From Mycobacterium sp. D16Q13 (lineage in GTDB: Bacteria > Actinomycetota > Actinomycetes > Mycobacteriales > Mycobacteriaceae), in assembly GCF_002013375.1 (NCBI RefSeq), contig NZ_MAEW01000015.1:94085-158084 (forward strand): a stretch of 64,000 nucleotides of DNA, given 5' to 3'. Position 1 is the first letter of the stretch; each line of letters starts with the position of its first letter. The notes beneath the pieces are model-generated. The model was not told where the DNA came from. It ran no database searches and worked only from the letters and a program-made list of their open reading frames with translations. The position numbers and the translations under genes are program-made. Below are positions 15,224 to 23,875 of the stretch, piece by piece.

Positions 15224-15471
15224 GCGCATTCCTTCCAGAGCGGAAGGCGTCCTTAACTCTGCCGAGCGTGGCGGTCACGGGCTGTGATCCGGAACCGTTG
15301 CAACGCCTCTCGACCAGATGAAGTCTACGTCGTCACCCGACAGTCGTGCGAACGCCTCATGTGTCGTGCGGTTTCTCCAGGGGCGGTCATATCAACAATG
15401 TGATCCGGCTATCCAATCCATTCTCCGCCAGCCGCGGCTCGTCCCCGTCACGCAGGGCTTACGCTGACACC

Positions 15472-16353
15472 GTGACACTGTCGGATACCGCCCAGAACGG
15501 CCTACCCGTGCTGCGCGACCCGGTGGTGGTTGCCGCTTTCGAGGGCTGGAACGACGCCGGTGATGCGGCCAGCGCGGCGTTGGAGCATCTGGACACCACC
15601 TGGCAGGCCACCCCGTTGATGACCATTGACGACGAGGACTACTACGACTACCAGGTCAATCGTCCCATCGTGCGGCTGGTCGAGGGCGTCACCCGCGAGC
15701 TGGAGTGGCCCGGGATGCACATCTCGTACTGCTCGCCTCCCGGCTCGCAGCGCGATGTGGTTCTGATGCACGGTGCCGAGCCGAATATGCGCTGGCGCAC
15801 CTTCTGCAACCGCTTGCTGGCCATCGCGGATCGCCTCAACGTATCGACCGTGGTGATCCTGGGTGCCCTCTTGGCCGACACTCCGCACACCCGGCCGGTA
15901 CCCGTGAGCGGCACCGCCTACTCCCCCGATGCGGCCAAGTTCTTCGGCCTGGAGGAGACTCGATACGAGGGTCCTACCGGTATCGCCGGGGTGTTCCAGG
16001 ACGCGTGCGTGAACGCCGGGATACCCGCCGTCGCGTTCTGGGCCGCAGTACCGCACTACGTGTCACAACCCCCCAATCCGAAGGCGACGGTCGCCCTGCT
16101 GCAGCGCGTCGAGGATGTGCTCGACGTCGAGGTACCGCTCGGAGATCTGCCGGAGCAGGCTGAGGAGTGGGAGCAGGCAGTCTCCGAGATGACCACCGAG
16201 GACGAGGAGATCGCCGAGTACGTGCAGTCGCTTGAGGAGCGCGGCGACGCCGAGGTGGACACCACCGAGATTCTCAGCAAGATCGATGGCGATGCCTTGG
16301 CCGCCGAATTCGAGCGCTACCTGCGACGGCGCGGACCCCGATTCGGGGGGTGA
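15472..16353 (+). CDS. PAC2-family protein (Rv2125-like)
   Basis: A 293-residue cytosolic protein of the PAC2 family, named for a eukaryotic proteasome assembly chaperone. In actinobacteria the family commonly lies near proteasome or metH genes; its function there is not settled. Visible family traits are the N-terminal VVVAAFEGWNDAGDAASAAL and the PVSGTAYSP segment. The C-terminal 60 residues are strongly acidic. The start is GTG 15472, since the longer frame adds unrelated residues. It is divergent from metH, as in M. tuberculosis, and converges on the next gene with 3 bases between the stops. Confidence 0.85.
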   Translation: MTLSDTAQNGLPVLRDPVVVAAFEGWNDAGDAASAALEHLDTTWQATPLMTIDDEDYYDYQVNRPIVRLVEGVTRELEWPGMHISYCSPPGSQRDVVLMHGAEPNMRWRTFCNRLLAIADRLNVSTVVILGALLADTPHTRPVPVSGTAYSPDAAKFFGLEETRYEGPTGIAGVFQDACVNAGIPAVAFWAAVPHYVSQPPNPKATVALLQRVEDVLDVEVPLGDLPEQAEEWEQAVSEMTTEDEEIAEYVQSLEERGDAEVDTTEILSKIDGDALAAEFERYLRRRGPRFGG

Positions 16354-16356
16354 TCC

Positions 16357-16938
16357 CTAGAGGTATTCCAGCTTGCTCGCGAGCCAGCGACCGTCCACCA
16401 GCTCCAAGGTCATTTTCATCCGGCTTCTGTCGATCCTTGGGTCGGGCCGAACAGAATTGACAATGGACTGATCCACCGCGAGCAGGATTACGACGCTCTT
16501 CTCAGGTTGGTCGGCGGTATCCGATTGCACCGCCGAGGCGACCACCTTGCCGACCGCGCTGGCCTTGTTGTCGATCAACAGCTGTCGCAGTTGCACTGAG
16601 CCCTTCGTGAACTCGTCTTTGAGCTCGCCCGTACAGCGCTCTAGGATCTGGGCGAAGTTTTCATCGACGTTGCCCGAATCGACCGAGGTCAAGATGACCG
16701 TTAACGACTCGGCGGCAGCGCGCGCCTGCTCCCTGAATTCTCGGATCTGACGGTCACGATTGAACTCATCGTGTTCCTGCGCGGCCTTCGCCCGCTGCGC
16801 AGCAAGAATCGGACCGTCATGAAACTGCTTCCACGCCAGCAGTCCGCAGGCGCAGAGTGCGACAACGGCAACGCCAATCATCAGGCTGGCGAGAACAATT
16901 CGCAGCTGGCCACCGGGCGGCGCGGGATAACCGGTCAT
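16357..16938 (-). CDS. Mce-associated membrane protein, copy 2
   Basis: A 193-residue protein with a short proline/glycine N-terminus, one transmembrane helix (about residues 13-37) and an extracytoplasmic domain of the Mce-associated type. It ends with the typical DRSRMKMTLELVDGRWLASKLEYL-like segment. Such proteins usually accompany mce lipid-transport operons, but no yrbE or mce gene is in the window. The ATG at 16938 overlaps the preceding gene's stop as ATGA. It resembles its neighbour over the whole domain, which suggests a tandem duplication. Confidence 0.8.
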   Translation of the reverse strand: MTGYPAPPGGQLRIVLASLMIGVAVVALCACGLLAWKQFHDGPILAAQRAKAAQEHDEFNRDRQIREFREQARAAAESLTVILTSVDSGNVDENFAQILERCTGELKDEFTKGSVQLRQLLIDNKASAVGKVVASAVQSDTADQPEKSVVILLAVDQSIVNSVRPDPRIDRSRMKMTLELVDGRWLASKLEYL

Positions 16939-17534
16939 ATCAGCTCGACATCGCTTGCCAGCCAACGACTGTCGACCTTCTCCATGGTCATTCGCACCCG
17001 GCTTCGATCAATACGCGAGTCGGGTATCGCGACGTTAGTCACGGACTGATCGATGAAGAGCAGCATGATGACCTTGTCGACCGATTCGGTGTGAATCGCG
17101 GAATCGATCACCTTGCCGCTGGACTTCGCCTTGTTGTCGACCAGAATCTGGTGGAGTTGAGCGCTGGACTTCGCGTACCTCTCTTTGAACGCACCGGTCG
17201 ACTTTTCCAGTATCTCTGACGTGTTTCTGTCGACATCGCGGTAGTCCGTGTTGATCATCAGCAATGCGAACGCGGTGGATGCTTCCTGCGCTTGCTGACC
17301 GGCCTTGTGCGCCTCCCGATCTCGGCTGAGCTGGACACGCCATCCCTCCGGCCCATCAGGAACCGCCCCACCATCGGCCACCAGTTTCCACCCCAGAAAC
17401 CCGCACCCAGTCAAGGCAACCACGGCAATCAGCCCGGAGACGATGATCGCCACCGTCGCCCATCGACTCGGTCTGGGCGAGGGCATCGGATAACCCGGAT
17501 ACGGGATGGGCTCTTGCGGCCACTGCTGAATCAC
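16935..17534 (-). CDS. Mce-associated membrane protein, copy 1
   Basis: A 199-residue paralogue of the following gene. It has a Pro/Tyr-rich cytoplasmic N-terminus (PIPYPGYPMPSPRPSRW), a transmembrane helix near residues 26-48 and a domain ending in DRSRVRMTMEKVDSRWLASDVELI. The GTG start at 17534 is the only plausible one. The pair forms a two-gene operon away from any mce cluster in view. Confidence 0.8.
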   Translation of the reverse strand: MIQQWPQEPIPYPGYPMPSPRPSRWATVAIIVSGLIAVVALTGCGFLGWKLVADGGAVPDGPEGWRVQLSRDREAHKAGQQAQEASTAFALLMINTDYRDVDRNTSEILEKSTGAFKERYAKSSAQLHQILVDNKAKSSGKVIDSAIHTESVDKVIMLLFIDQSVTNVAIPDSRIDRSRVRMTMEKVDSRWLASDVELI

Positions 17535-17559
17535 GACCCCCCCACTCAGTTACGGCGCA

Positions 17560-18714
17560 TCAGGAAAGCCGCTGCACCGCCAACTCGTCGAGCGAAAGAT
17601 AGCAGTTCACCGCCATGGTCAGATCAGCTTCGGCCAGCAGTGACTGGATCACGTGTTTGACGCCGCTGGTTCCGTCCAGCGCCAGCCCATACACGTACGG
17701 ACGGGCGATCCCCACCAGGCTCGCTCCGAGGGCGACGGCACGTAACACGTCGATGCCGTCACGGACCCCTGAGTCGAAAGTCACCGGAACCGAACCGGCC
17801 GCCTGGACGGCCGCGGCAAGACCGTCGATCGCGGGAATTCCGCCATTCGCTTGCCGCCCACCGTGATTGGAATAGGCAATGGCATCGATACCGCGATCCA
17901 CCGCTTGCCGAACGTCGTCGACATCGCAGATGCCCTTGAGGATGATCGGGAGTTTGGTCAGTTCGCGATACCGATCGATATCCGCCCAGGTGAGCCCCGG
18001 GTGGCTGAACAGCGACGCCCACACCAGACCGGCGTGCATCGGGGCCAGTTCCCCGGCCGAACGTACCCCCGCGATTTCCAGGAAGCGGGGATCTGAGGTG
18101 TAGTTCGCCAGGCAGTGTCCGTGCAGCATCGGCAGGTAACCGTGTGTGAGATCGCGGGGGCGCCAGCCCAATGTGCCGGTGTCCAGAGTCACCGCGAGCG
18201 CGTCGTACCCCGCCGCCTCGGCACGCCGGATAAAGCTGTCGGTCAGCTCGGCATCCGAAGACGGGTACAGCTGGAAAATCCCGTAGGAATCGCCGCGCTC
18301 CGCAGCGACCTCCTCAAGAGTGGCCGAAGAGAGCGTCGAATACATGGCCGGCACATCAAGCTCACGGGCGGCGGCGGCCGTCAGCAGGTCGCCACGATCG
18401 CGAACCGCACCCAGCACACCGACCGGGCAGATGAACACCGGACTGGTGAGCTCGCGCCCCAGGAATGACGTCGACATGTCCCGAGTCGTACGGTCTCGCA
18501 GCATCCGGGGCACAAGCCCGTAGTGGCGCAGCGCGGCGGCATTCGCATCCTGGGTGTGCTCGTCACCCGCCCCACCACGCACGTAGCCGAAGATCCCCTC
18601 GCCCAGCGCCTGCTCCGCGCGACTCTCCAGTTCGGCAAAGGTGAAGGGAAGTGTCGACACCTTGCCGAGCGCACCCGCCGCGTAGAACTGGAGCTGGAAA
18701 TCGCCGAAGTTCAT
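17560..18714 (-). CDS. FMN-dependent alpha-hydroxy-acid oxidase (lactate 2-monooxygenase-like)
   Basis: A 384-residue TIM-barrel flavoenzyme of the family oxidising L-2-hydroxy acids. The catalytic His lies in YSNHGGRQANGG (about residue 284), and the FMN-phosphate segment is FDSGVRDGIDVLRAVALGA. The N-terminus (FGDFQLQFYAAG, then YVRGGAGDEHTQ) and the GWRPRDL segment match mycobacterial lactate 2-monooxygenase more than LldD. The ATG at 18714 follows a GGAG site by about 8 bases. It is divergent from the azoline oxidase gene. Substrate is inferred; MftD was considered, but no mycofactocin genes are present. Confidence 0.85.
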   Translation of the reverse strand: MNFGDFQLQFYAAGALGKVSTLPFTFAELESRAEQALGEGIFGYVRGGAGDEHTQDANAAALRHYGLVPRMLRDRTTRDMSTSFLGRELTSPVFICPVGVLGAVRDRGDLLTAAAARELDVPAMYSTLSSATLEEVAAERGDSYGIFQLYPSSDAELTDSFIRRAEAAGYDALAVTLDTGTLGWRPRDLTHGYLPMLHGHCLANYTSDPRFLEIAGVRSAGELAPMHAGLVWASLFSHPGLTWADIDRYRELTKLPIILKGICDVDDVRQAVDRGIDAIAYSNHGGRQANGGIPAIDGLAAAVQAAGSVPVTFDSGVRDGIDVLRAVALGASLVGIARPYVYGLALDGTSGVKHVIQSLLAEADLTMAVNCYLSLDELAVQRLS

Positions 18715-18899
18715 CAAGCACTCCTCATCGTTCGGACATTCGCTGGATGCTCAGCGTACTGAGCACTTTCGGCCTCATCCAGCACCGTCGGCCGGGTGGG
18801 CGCGCATGCTCATCAGTCTGATCGCACATCACATCGCGGTACAGGTAGCTCGCACATCCGGACGACTGGTAGCAATCCACCTGCCCAGCAAATTGGGAC

Positions 18900-18918
18900 C
18901 CAAGTTAGGGGTACCTTA
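18900..18918 (+). promoter_or_regulatory. Predicted IdeR iron box for the azoline oxidase gene
   Basis: The 19 bases CCAAGTTAGGGGTACCTTA match the IdeR consensus TWAGGTWAGSCTWACCTWA at 14 of 19 positions, with the right half matching best. A -10-like TATGAT lies at 18930-18935, so a bound repressor would cover the -35 region. This would place the oxidase under the same iron control as the NRPS genes. The match is weaker than the two boxes near 33.6 kb. Confidence 0.6.
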
Positions 18919-18989
18919 CCGGGGTTCCTTATGATCCTCCGTGAAACGCATACGCATTCGGCGTCGGCATACCGTCCGGAAGGCCTCCG

Positions 18990-20369
18990 TTGTCCGCTCT
19001 CACCTACCCTGCTGGCACCCGATTCGCCCTACGCGACGGTGCAACGTGCCTCGTCACGGCCGCGGGCGCGATACTGCTGAACCCGCCGCGCAACGAGAAA
19101 CTCACCGGGCTCACCGGGCCGCAGCGGCGCGTGCTCAAGACTCTCAACAGCGGCCCCACGACGCTCCCGGAACTGATAACCGATGCCGATAGCGACGCTA
19201 TCGAACCACTCATCACGCGGCTACTCGAAGGCGGATGGCTGTCGCTGACGGTTCGTAACGACAGGCACGACCTCTATGCCATCGAATGTTTCGGCGTACC
19301 CGGCTCCCAACCCACCGATCCCCCACCGTCGGGCGTCCATCTGTCGAAATTCTCGGTACTGCATCGCGATTCACGCGGATACGTGCTGGAGAATCCGCTG
19401 AGCTGGTGCGATATCCGCATCCAGGATCTGCGCCTGCTCCCCTTACTCGACGGCCCCGAACGCACCATCGCCGACCTGAGCCAGGAATTCATCACGCGGT
19501 TTCGGGCCGATCTGCGCTGGGCCGGATTCCTCGTCTCCAACAACGACGAGGAGAACCGCGAGTTCACCTCGATCAGTTGGAGCGCACCCGACCTGTGGTT
19601 CCACCGCCGCAGCACCCTGGGCGAACGCACCATCACGTGGGACCACTTCGGCCCCACGAAATGGGCAAAGGGCAAGTTCCCGCAGCCGGCAGCGCGCAAA
19701 CCCGACTATCCGGGAATCCCTGTCGCGCTACCCGCCCCGGACCTGGCCGCCCTCCGCGCCGACGATCCGACCCTCACCACGGTCATCGAAGACCGGATCT
19801 CGGTGCGCGCCTTCGATGACGCCAACCCCATTACCATCGAACAGCTTTCCGAGCTGCTGTACCGCACTGCCCGTACCCGTGGCGCCCGCTCGGAAAGCGA
19901 AGGCGAAGAACTCCTATCCCGCCCGTATCCTTCGGGTGGCAGCGTGTACGAGCTGGAGCTCTATCCGGTGGTGCGCAACGTCGCCGGACTCACACCCGGC
20001 ATGTACCACTACGACTCCTTCGAGCACGCTCTGCGGCCGGTGGCCGACGTCGACTCCACCGCCGTCAAGCAGCTGCTGAAGTCGACCTCCGCGACACTGG
20101 AGGGTGGCGCCGAACCACAGGTGCTGCTGGTGATGGCGGCGCGTGCCGGTCGCGTGATGTGGACCTACGAACAGGTCGCCTACTCGGCCATTCTCAAGCA
20201 CGTCGGTGTGCTCATGCAGACCATCTATCTGGCAGCCACCGCCATGGGTCTGGGCGCCTGCGCCCAGGGATTCGGCGATACCGCGGCATTCACCGCGGCC
20301 GCGGCCGTACCGGAGCTGCAGGAGTGCAGCGTGGGCAGCATGGTGCTGGGTACGCCGGCGACCTCCTGA
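18990..20369 (+). CDS. SagB/McbC-type FMN-dependent azoline dehydrogenase
   Basis: The 459-residue protein has an N-terminal winged-helix-like region (about 30-90, GPQRRVLKTLNSGPTTLPEL), a middle segment, and a nitroreductase-fold domain (about 260-455). The latter has the SagB-family traits RISVRAFDD, SRPYPSGGSVYELELYPVV and a C-terminal IYLAATAMGLGACAQGF. Relatives oxidise thiazolines or oxazolines to aromatic azoles. No YcaO cyclodehydratase or precursor peptide is nearby. It converges with mbtB, 4 bases stop to stop, and has its own iron box, so the likely substrate is the carrier-bound hydroxyphenyl-oxazoline. The TTG start has a GGAAGG site 6-7 bases upstream. Confidence 0.8.
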   Translation: MSALTYPAGTRFALRDGATCLVTAAGAILLNPPRNEKLTGLTGPQRRVLKTLNSGPTTLPELITDADSDAIEPLITRLLEGGWLSLTVRNDRHDLYAIECFGVPGSQPTDPPPSGVHLSKFSVLHRDSRGYVLENPLSWCDIRIQDLRLLPLLDGPERTIADLSQEFITRFRADLRWAGFLVSNNDEENREFTSISWSAPDLWFHRRSTLGERTITWDHFGPTKWAKGKFPQPAARKPDYPGIPVALPAPDLAALRADDPTLTTVIEDRISVRAFDDANPITIEQLSELLYRTARTRGARSESEGEELLSRPYPSGGSVYELELYPVVRNVAGLTPGMYHYDSFEHALRPVADVDSTAVKQLLKSTSATLEGGAEPQVLLVMAARAGRVMWTYEQVAYSAILKHVGVLMQTIYLAATAMGLGACAQGFGDTAAFTAAAAVPELQECSVGSMVLGTPATS

Positions 20370-20382
20370 CCGGTCAGGAGGT
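20361..20382. terminator. Perfect 22-bp palindrome spanning two convergent stop codons
   Basis: The half-site ACCTCCTGACC is followed immediately by its exact reverse complement, with no loop bases. The palindrome contains the TGA of the azoline oxidase (20367-20369) and the TGA of mbtB (20374-20376, minus strand). No T-run follows on either strand. A bidirectional terminator or antisense-control hairpin is the simplest reading. Confidence 0.55.
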
Positions 20383-23300
20383 ACCGGCCAGGATCTCCTC
20401 ATCGGTCATCGCCGCGATCTCCAGGTAGTGTCCCGCGACCACAGCCAGGCGGTCCGGCGTACCGAGTTCGATCTCGCGCTGCTTGAGCCGGTCGGCAAGC
20501 CCGGCGACGGTACGGGTGGCAAAGAGGTCGCCAACCAGTGCGTGCTCGACCGACAGCCAGTCGCGCACTCGCGCGATGACCGTCGTGGCGAGCACCGAGT
20601 CACCACCCTGGGCAAAGAAATCGTCGTACACCCCAATGGATTCCACGCCCAGCACACCTGCCATCAGATCGGCGAGGGCTGTGTCGAGATCATCCCGGGG
20701 AGCCGAGTCGGTTCCGGCGGTGGCCACCTCTTCGAGCAGAGCGGTCACCGCCCCCCGATCGATCTTCCCGTTCGGGGTCAACGGCATCTGATCCAGGAGC
20801 TCGACGCGAGCCGGGACCATGTAACCGGGGACCACATCGCCGAGCAGCGCCGCATAATCTGCCGACTGATCCGGGGCACCCGACACCGCGGCAACGAGGA
20901 TCGGCGCATCACCGCCGACAATGGCAGCGACGGCATGGCGCACACCGGGCACCATCCGCAGCGCACTTTCCACCTCGCCCAGCTCCACGCGATAACCACG
21001 GATCTGCACCTGATGGTCTGCGCGGCCGAGGAATTCGATGGTTCCGTCCGGCCAGTACCTGGCCATGTCTCCCGTCCGATACCAGCGCAGTCCGTCGTAC
21101 TCGACGAATCGTTCTGCGGTGCGTTCGGGGTCATTGCGATATCCGGCCGCGACATTGGCACCACCCACCCAGAATTCACCGGGCACCCAGTCCGGGCAGT
21201 CGCGACCTGCGGGTGACACCACCCGGCATCGGACGTTGCGCAGCGGCACACCGAAAGGCACCGTCGCCCAGCGCGCGGGCGGGTCTCCCACCACCTCACA
21301 GATGGTGTTGTGAATGGATGTCTCGGTGGCTCCGCCCAAGCCGGAGAACCTGCAGCCCGGGACCTGCGCGGCCAGGCGGGTCGCCAGGTCAGCGCCCACC
21401 CAGTCACCGCCCAGGGTGACCGCCCGCAGCGAGTCACCCAGGCCGTTACCGCCGATTTCCAGGATCATGTCCAGCATGCTCGGCACACAGTTGAGAATCG
21501 AAACCTTATGGCGCCGTAGCAGATCCACCCACGTGGTGGCCTCGGCGCGCTGCTCGACATCGACTGCGACCAGCGATCCGCCGACCGAGAACATTCCGAA
21601 GATGTCATACACGGAAGCGTCGAACTCCAGCGCCGACAGCGCCAGCACCCTGTCGGTCGGCCCGACATCGAACCATTCATTGACGGCATCGATGGTGTTC
21701 ATCGCCCCGCGGTGCAGCACGTCCACACCCTTGGGAGTGCCCGTCGAGCCAGACGTGAAGATCACATACGCGATCGTGTCGGTCGGTGGAATGACTGGCG
21801 CAGCCAACGGCTCGCTGTGGTGCCGAGCGGTATCGATGGACACCGACGGCACCGGAATGTCAGCGTCCGAGACGGTTATCGCCATCGCAACTCCACCGGT
21901 TTCGAGGATGCTGGCCCGGCGACGGGCGGGCTGGTCAAATCCGATGGGGATGTACGTCGCCCCGGCGGCGAGCACACCGAGCACGGCGAGAATCTGATCG
22001 CGCCCCTTGGGCAGCTGCACCGCCACCGCATCGCCGGGCTGTACGCCCCGGGCCCGCAGCGCACCGGCCACCGCCAGGGCCTGCGCGGCGAGGTCGCCAT
22101 ACGTCCATACCCCGTCCTCGCCACCGAAGCCCCACACCACCGCGGATGCGCCGGGGTGCGTCTTCGCGAAATCGAAGAATCCTTCATGCAGGCATCGGCC
22201 GCTCACCGGGCCGTCGGTCGCATTGACGGTTCGCCTGACATCGGCTTGCGAGGCCGGAAGCCGAACGGCCGCATCGGCATTCCAGCCGTCGTCTCCGACA
22301 CACAGTGCAGCCACCGCATCGGTGTAGCGCGCGAACATGGTGTCGACCATGCCCTCGGGGAAAGCCGATTCACGCACATCCCAGTTGAGCAGCAGGCCAC
22401 CGCGCACCTCAGTGACCTGCGCGTCCAACAGCACCTGCGGCCCTTGGGAAATGATCCAGACCGGTTCGCCAAAGGTGTCCATGACCGACGAGGCGAACAA
22501 CTCCCCCAGATTCAGCGCGCTGGTGTAGACAACCGGCGCCAACACCGGCTCACCGCGGTGCCTACCGAGATCGCGGAGCACATTCAGCCCGGGATACGCC
22601 GAATGAGCCCCGCTCTCGTACATGCTGCGTTGCAAGGCCCGGGCCCGGTCGGCCACCGACATCTGATCGGTGAGATCGACGTCGAGCATGATCGAGGAGG
22701 TGAAGTCACCGATCACCCGGTCGATATCGGGATGCACCGATTCACGATGGAACAGCGGGACGTTCAGCAGGAAACGGCTTTGCGCGGACCACCCTCCGAT
22801 CGTCTCCGCGAAGACCGCGGCCATCGCCATCGCGGGGGTGATGCCACGCTGATGCGCGGCCGCCAGCAACTGCTGCTTGGCCTGCGGTTCCAGCCAGTAG
22901 TCGTATCGGACGGTGCGGTGTGGTTCGGCGCGTTCACTCACCGGTACGGTCGGCAGCTCCGGCGCACCCGGCAGGTCGTCCAGCCGCTCGCTCCACCATT
23001 TCCGATCACGCTCGCGCGCCGACTCATCACCGCGCTGCTCGGTGCGATACCGCCGGTAGGTGTATCCCAACTCTGGTTGCGCGGCACCGTGATACAGCGC
23101 AGCCAGATCGGACACCAGCACTCGGTAGCTCATCGCGTCCCCGGCCAGCATGTCGACATCCAGATGCAGGCGGCTGCGCTGCTCGTCGCGCAGGGTCAGC
23201 GTGACATCGAGCACCTGGCCGTCCTCGATCGCCAGGCGCTGATGCGTCTTGCGTTCACGGAGCCCGGTCAGTGCCGCCTCGATTTCCTTGTCCGCACGTC

Positions 23301-23856
23301 CCCGCAGGTCCACCACGCTGAACACATCACGCTCCGGAGCCGACAAGGTCTGCTGGGTGCCATCAGGCAGAAACCTGGTGCGCAGCATCGGATGTGCCGC
23401 CACCAGCCGTTCCACCGCCAGCCTCAGCCGCTCGGGATCGATTGCTCCACCGTCGAACTCGACATACAGGTGTGCGGCGACGCCACCGAGCTCCTGATCT
23501 TCCGAACGACCGATCCAGTAGGCGTGCTGCATAGTGGCCAGCGGGTAGGGCGCATCCTCCGCCGCGTCGTCCGTGTCCGCCGGGGTGCCGGCGGCCGCGA
23601 CGTCGGCACGAACGTCCGGGGCCGACTCCGCGCCATCGCCCAATAGCGCGTGCCAGGACTCGACCGACGGCTCGGCGGCGAGCTGCGCGAAGGTGATGCG
23701 GCTCCCCCGCTTGCGCCATCCACCTGCCAGGGTCATCATGCGGATCGAGTCCAGCCCAAGCGTGATGAGGTCGGCGGCGTCCGAGATCTCCCGGGGGGTG
23801 AGCCCAATGAGGTCGCCGACGGTCGCCTTAATCTCGTCCTTGCTGATTGATTCCAT
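20374..23856 (-). CDS. mbtB: Mycobactin phenyloxazoline synthase MbtB (ArCP-Cy-A-PCP)
   Basis: This NRPS (1160 residues) would load salicylate, join it to Ser or Thr and cyclise to the hydroxyphenyl-oxazoline. Domains are an aryl carrier (phosphopantetheine Ser in LGLDSIRM, about 40), a cyclisation domain (DxxxxDxxS motif in DVDMLAGDAMS, about 237), adenylation (YVIFTSGSTGTPKG about 700; FDASVYDIFG) and a PCP (GGDSV about 1085). About 70 residues follow, with no thioesterase. ATG 23856 is chosen because the upstream extension runs into mbtF. It is the last gene of the minus-strand mbtE-mbtF-mbtB run and is shorter than M. tuberculosis MbtB (about 1414 residues). Confidence 0.9.
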   Translation of the reverse strand: MESISKDEIKATVGDLIGLTPREISDAADLITLGLDSIRMMTLAGGWRKRGSRITFAQLAAEPSVESWHALLGDGAESAPDVRADVAAAGTPADTDDAAEDAPYPLATMQHAYWIGRSEDQELGGVAAHLYVEFDGGAIDPERLRLAVERLVAAHPMLRTRFLPDGTQQTLSAPERDVFSVVDLRGRADKEIEAALTGLRERKTHQRLAIEDGQVLDVTLTLRDEQRSRLHLDVDMLAGDAMSYRVLVSDLAALYHGAAQPELGYTYRRYRTEQRGDESARERDRKWWSERLDDLPGAPELPTVPVSERAEPHRTVRYDYWLEPQAKQQLLAAAHQRGITPAMAMAAVFAETIGGWSAQSRFLLNVPLFHRESVHPDIDRVIGDFTSSIMLDVDLTDQMSVADRARALQRSMYESGAHSAYPGLNVLRDLGRHRGEPVLAPVVYTSALNLGELFASSVMDTFGEPVWIISQGPQVLLDAQVTEVRGGLLLNWDVRESAFPEGMVDTMFARYTDAVAALCVGDDGWNADAAVRLPASQADVRRTVNATDGPVSGRCLHEGFFDFAKTHPGASAVVWGFGGEDGVWTYGDLAAQALAVAGALRARGVQPGDAVAVQLPKGRDQILAVLGVLAAGATYIPIGFDQPARRRASILETGGVAMAITVSDADIPVPSVSIDTARHHSEPLAAPVIPPTDTIAYVIFTSGSTGTPKGVDVLHRGAMNTIDAVNEWFDVGPTDRVLALSALEFDASVYDIFGMFSVGGSLVAVDVEQRAEATTWVDLLRRHKVSILNCVPSMLDMILEIGGNGLGDSLRAVTLGGDWVGADLATRLAAQVPGCRFSGLGGATETSIHNTICEVVGDPPARWATVPFGVPLRNVRCRVVSPAGRDCPDWVPGEFWVGGANVAAGYRNDPERTAERFVEYDGLRWYRTGDMARYWPDGTIEFLGRADHQVQIRGYRVELGEVESALRMVPGVRHAVAAIVGGDAPILVAAVSGAPDQSADYAALLGDVVPGYMVPARVELLDQMPLTPNGKIDRGAVTALLEEVATAGTDSAPRDDLDTALADLMAGVLGVESIGVYDDFFAQGGDSVLATTVIARVRDWLSVEHALVGDLFATRTVAGLADRLKQREIELGTPDRLAVVAGHYLEIAAMTDEEILAGTS

Positions 23857-23875
23857 CCGTGCTGTCTTCCTGTCG

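Noticed and set aside
15224..15471. Cobalamin riboswitch before metH
   Set aside because: No B12-box or matching structure was seen in the short upstream region.
17560..18714. MftD of a mycofactocin cluster
   Set aside because: No mftA/B/C/E/F genes are present, and the sequence fits the lactate monooxygenase group better.
18990..20369. RiPP (thiazole/oxazole peptide) cluster based on the SagB-like gene
   Set aside because: No YcaO cyclodehydratase, precursor peptide or transporter is nearby; the neighbours are NRPS genes.
21712..23646. Long plus-strand open frame opposite mbtB
   Set aside because: It is a shadow of high-GC coding sequence on the other strand, with low-complexity His/Arg-rich content and no family motif.
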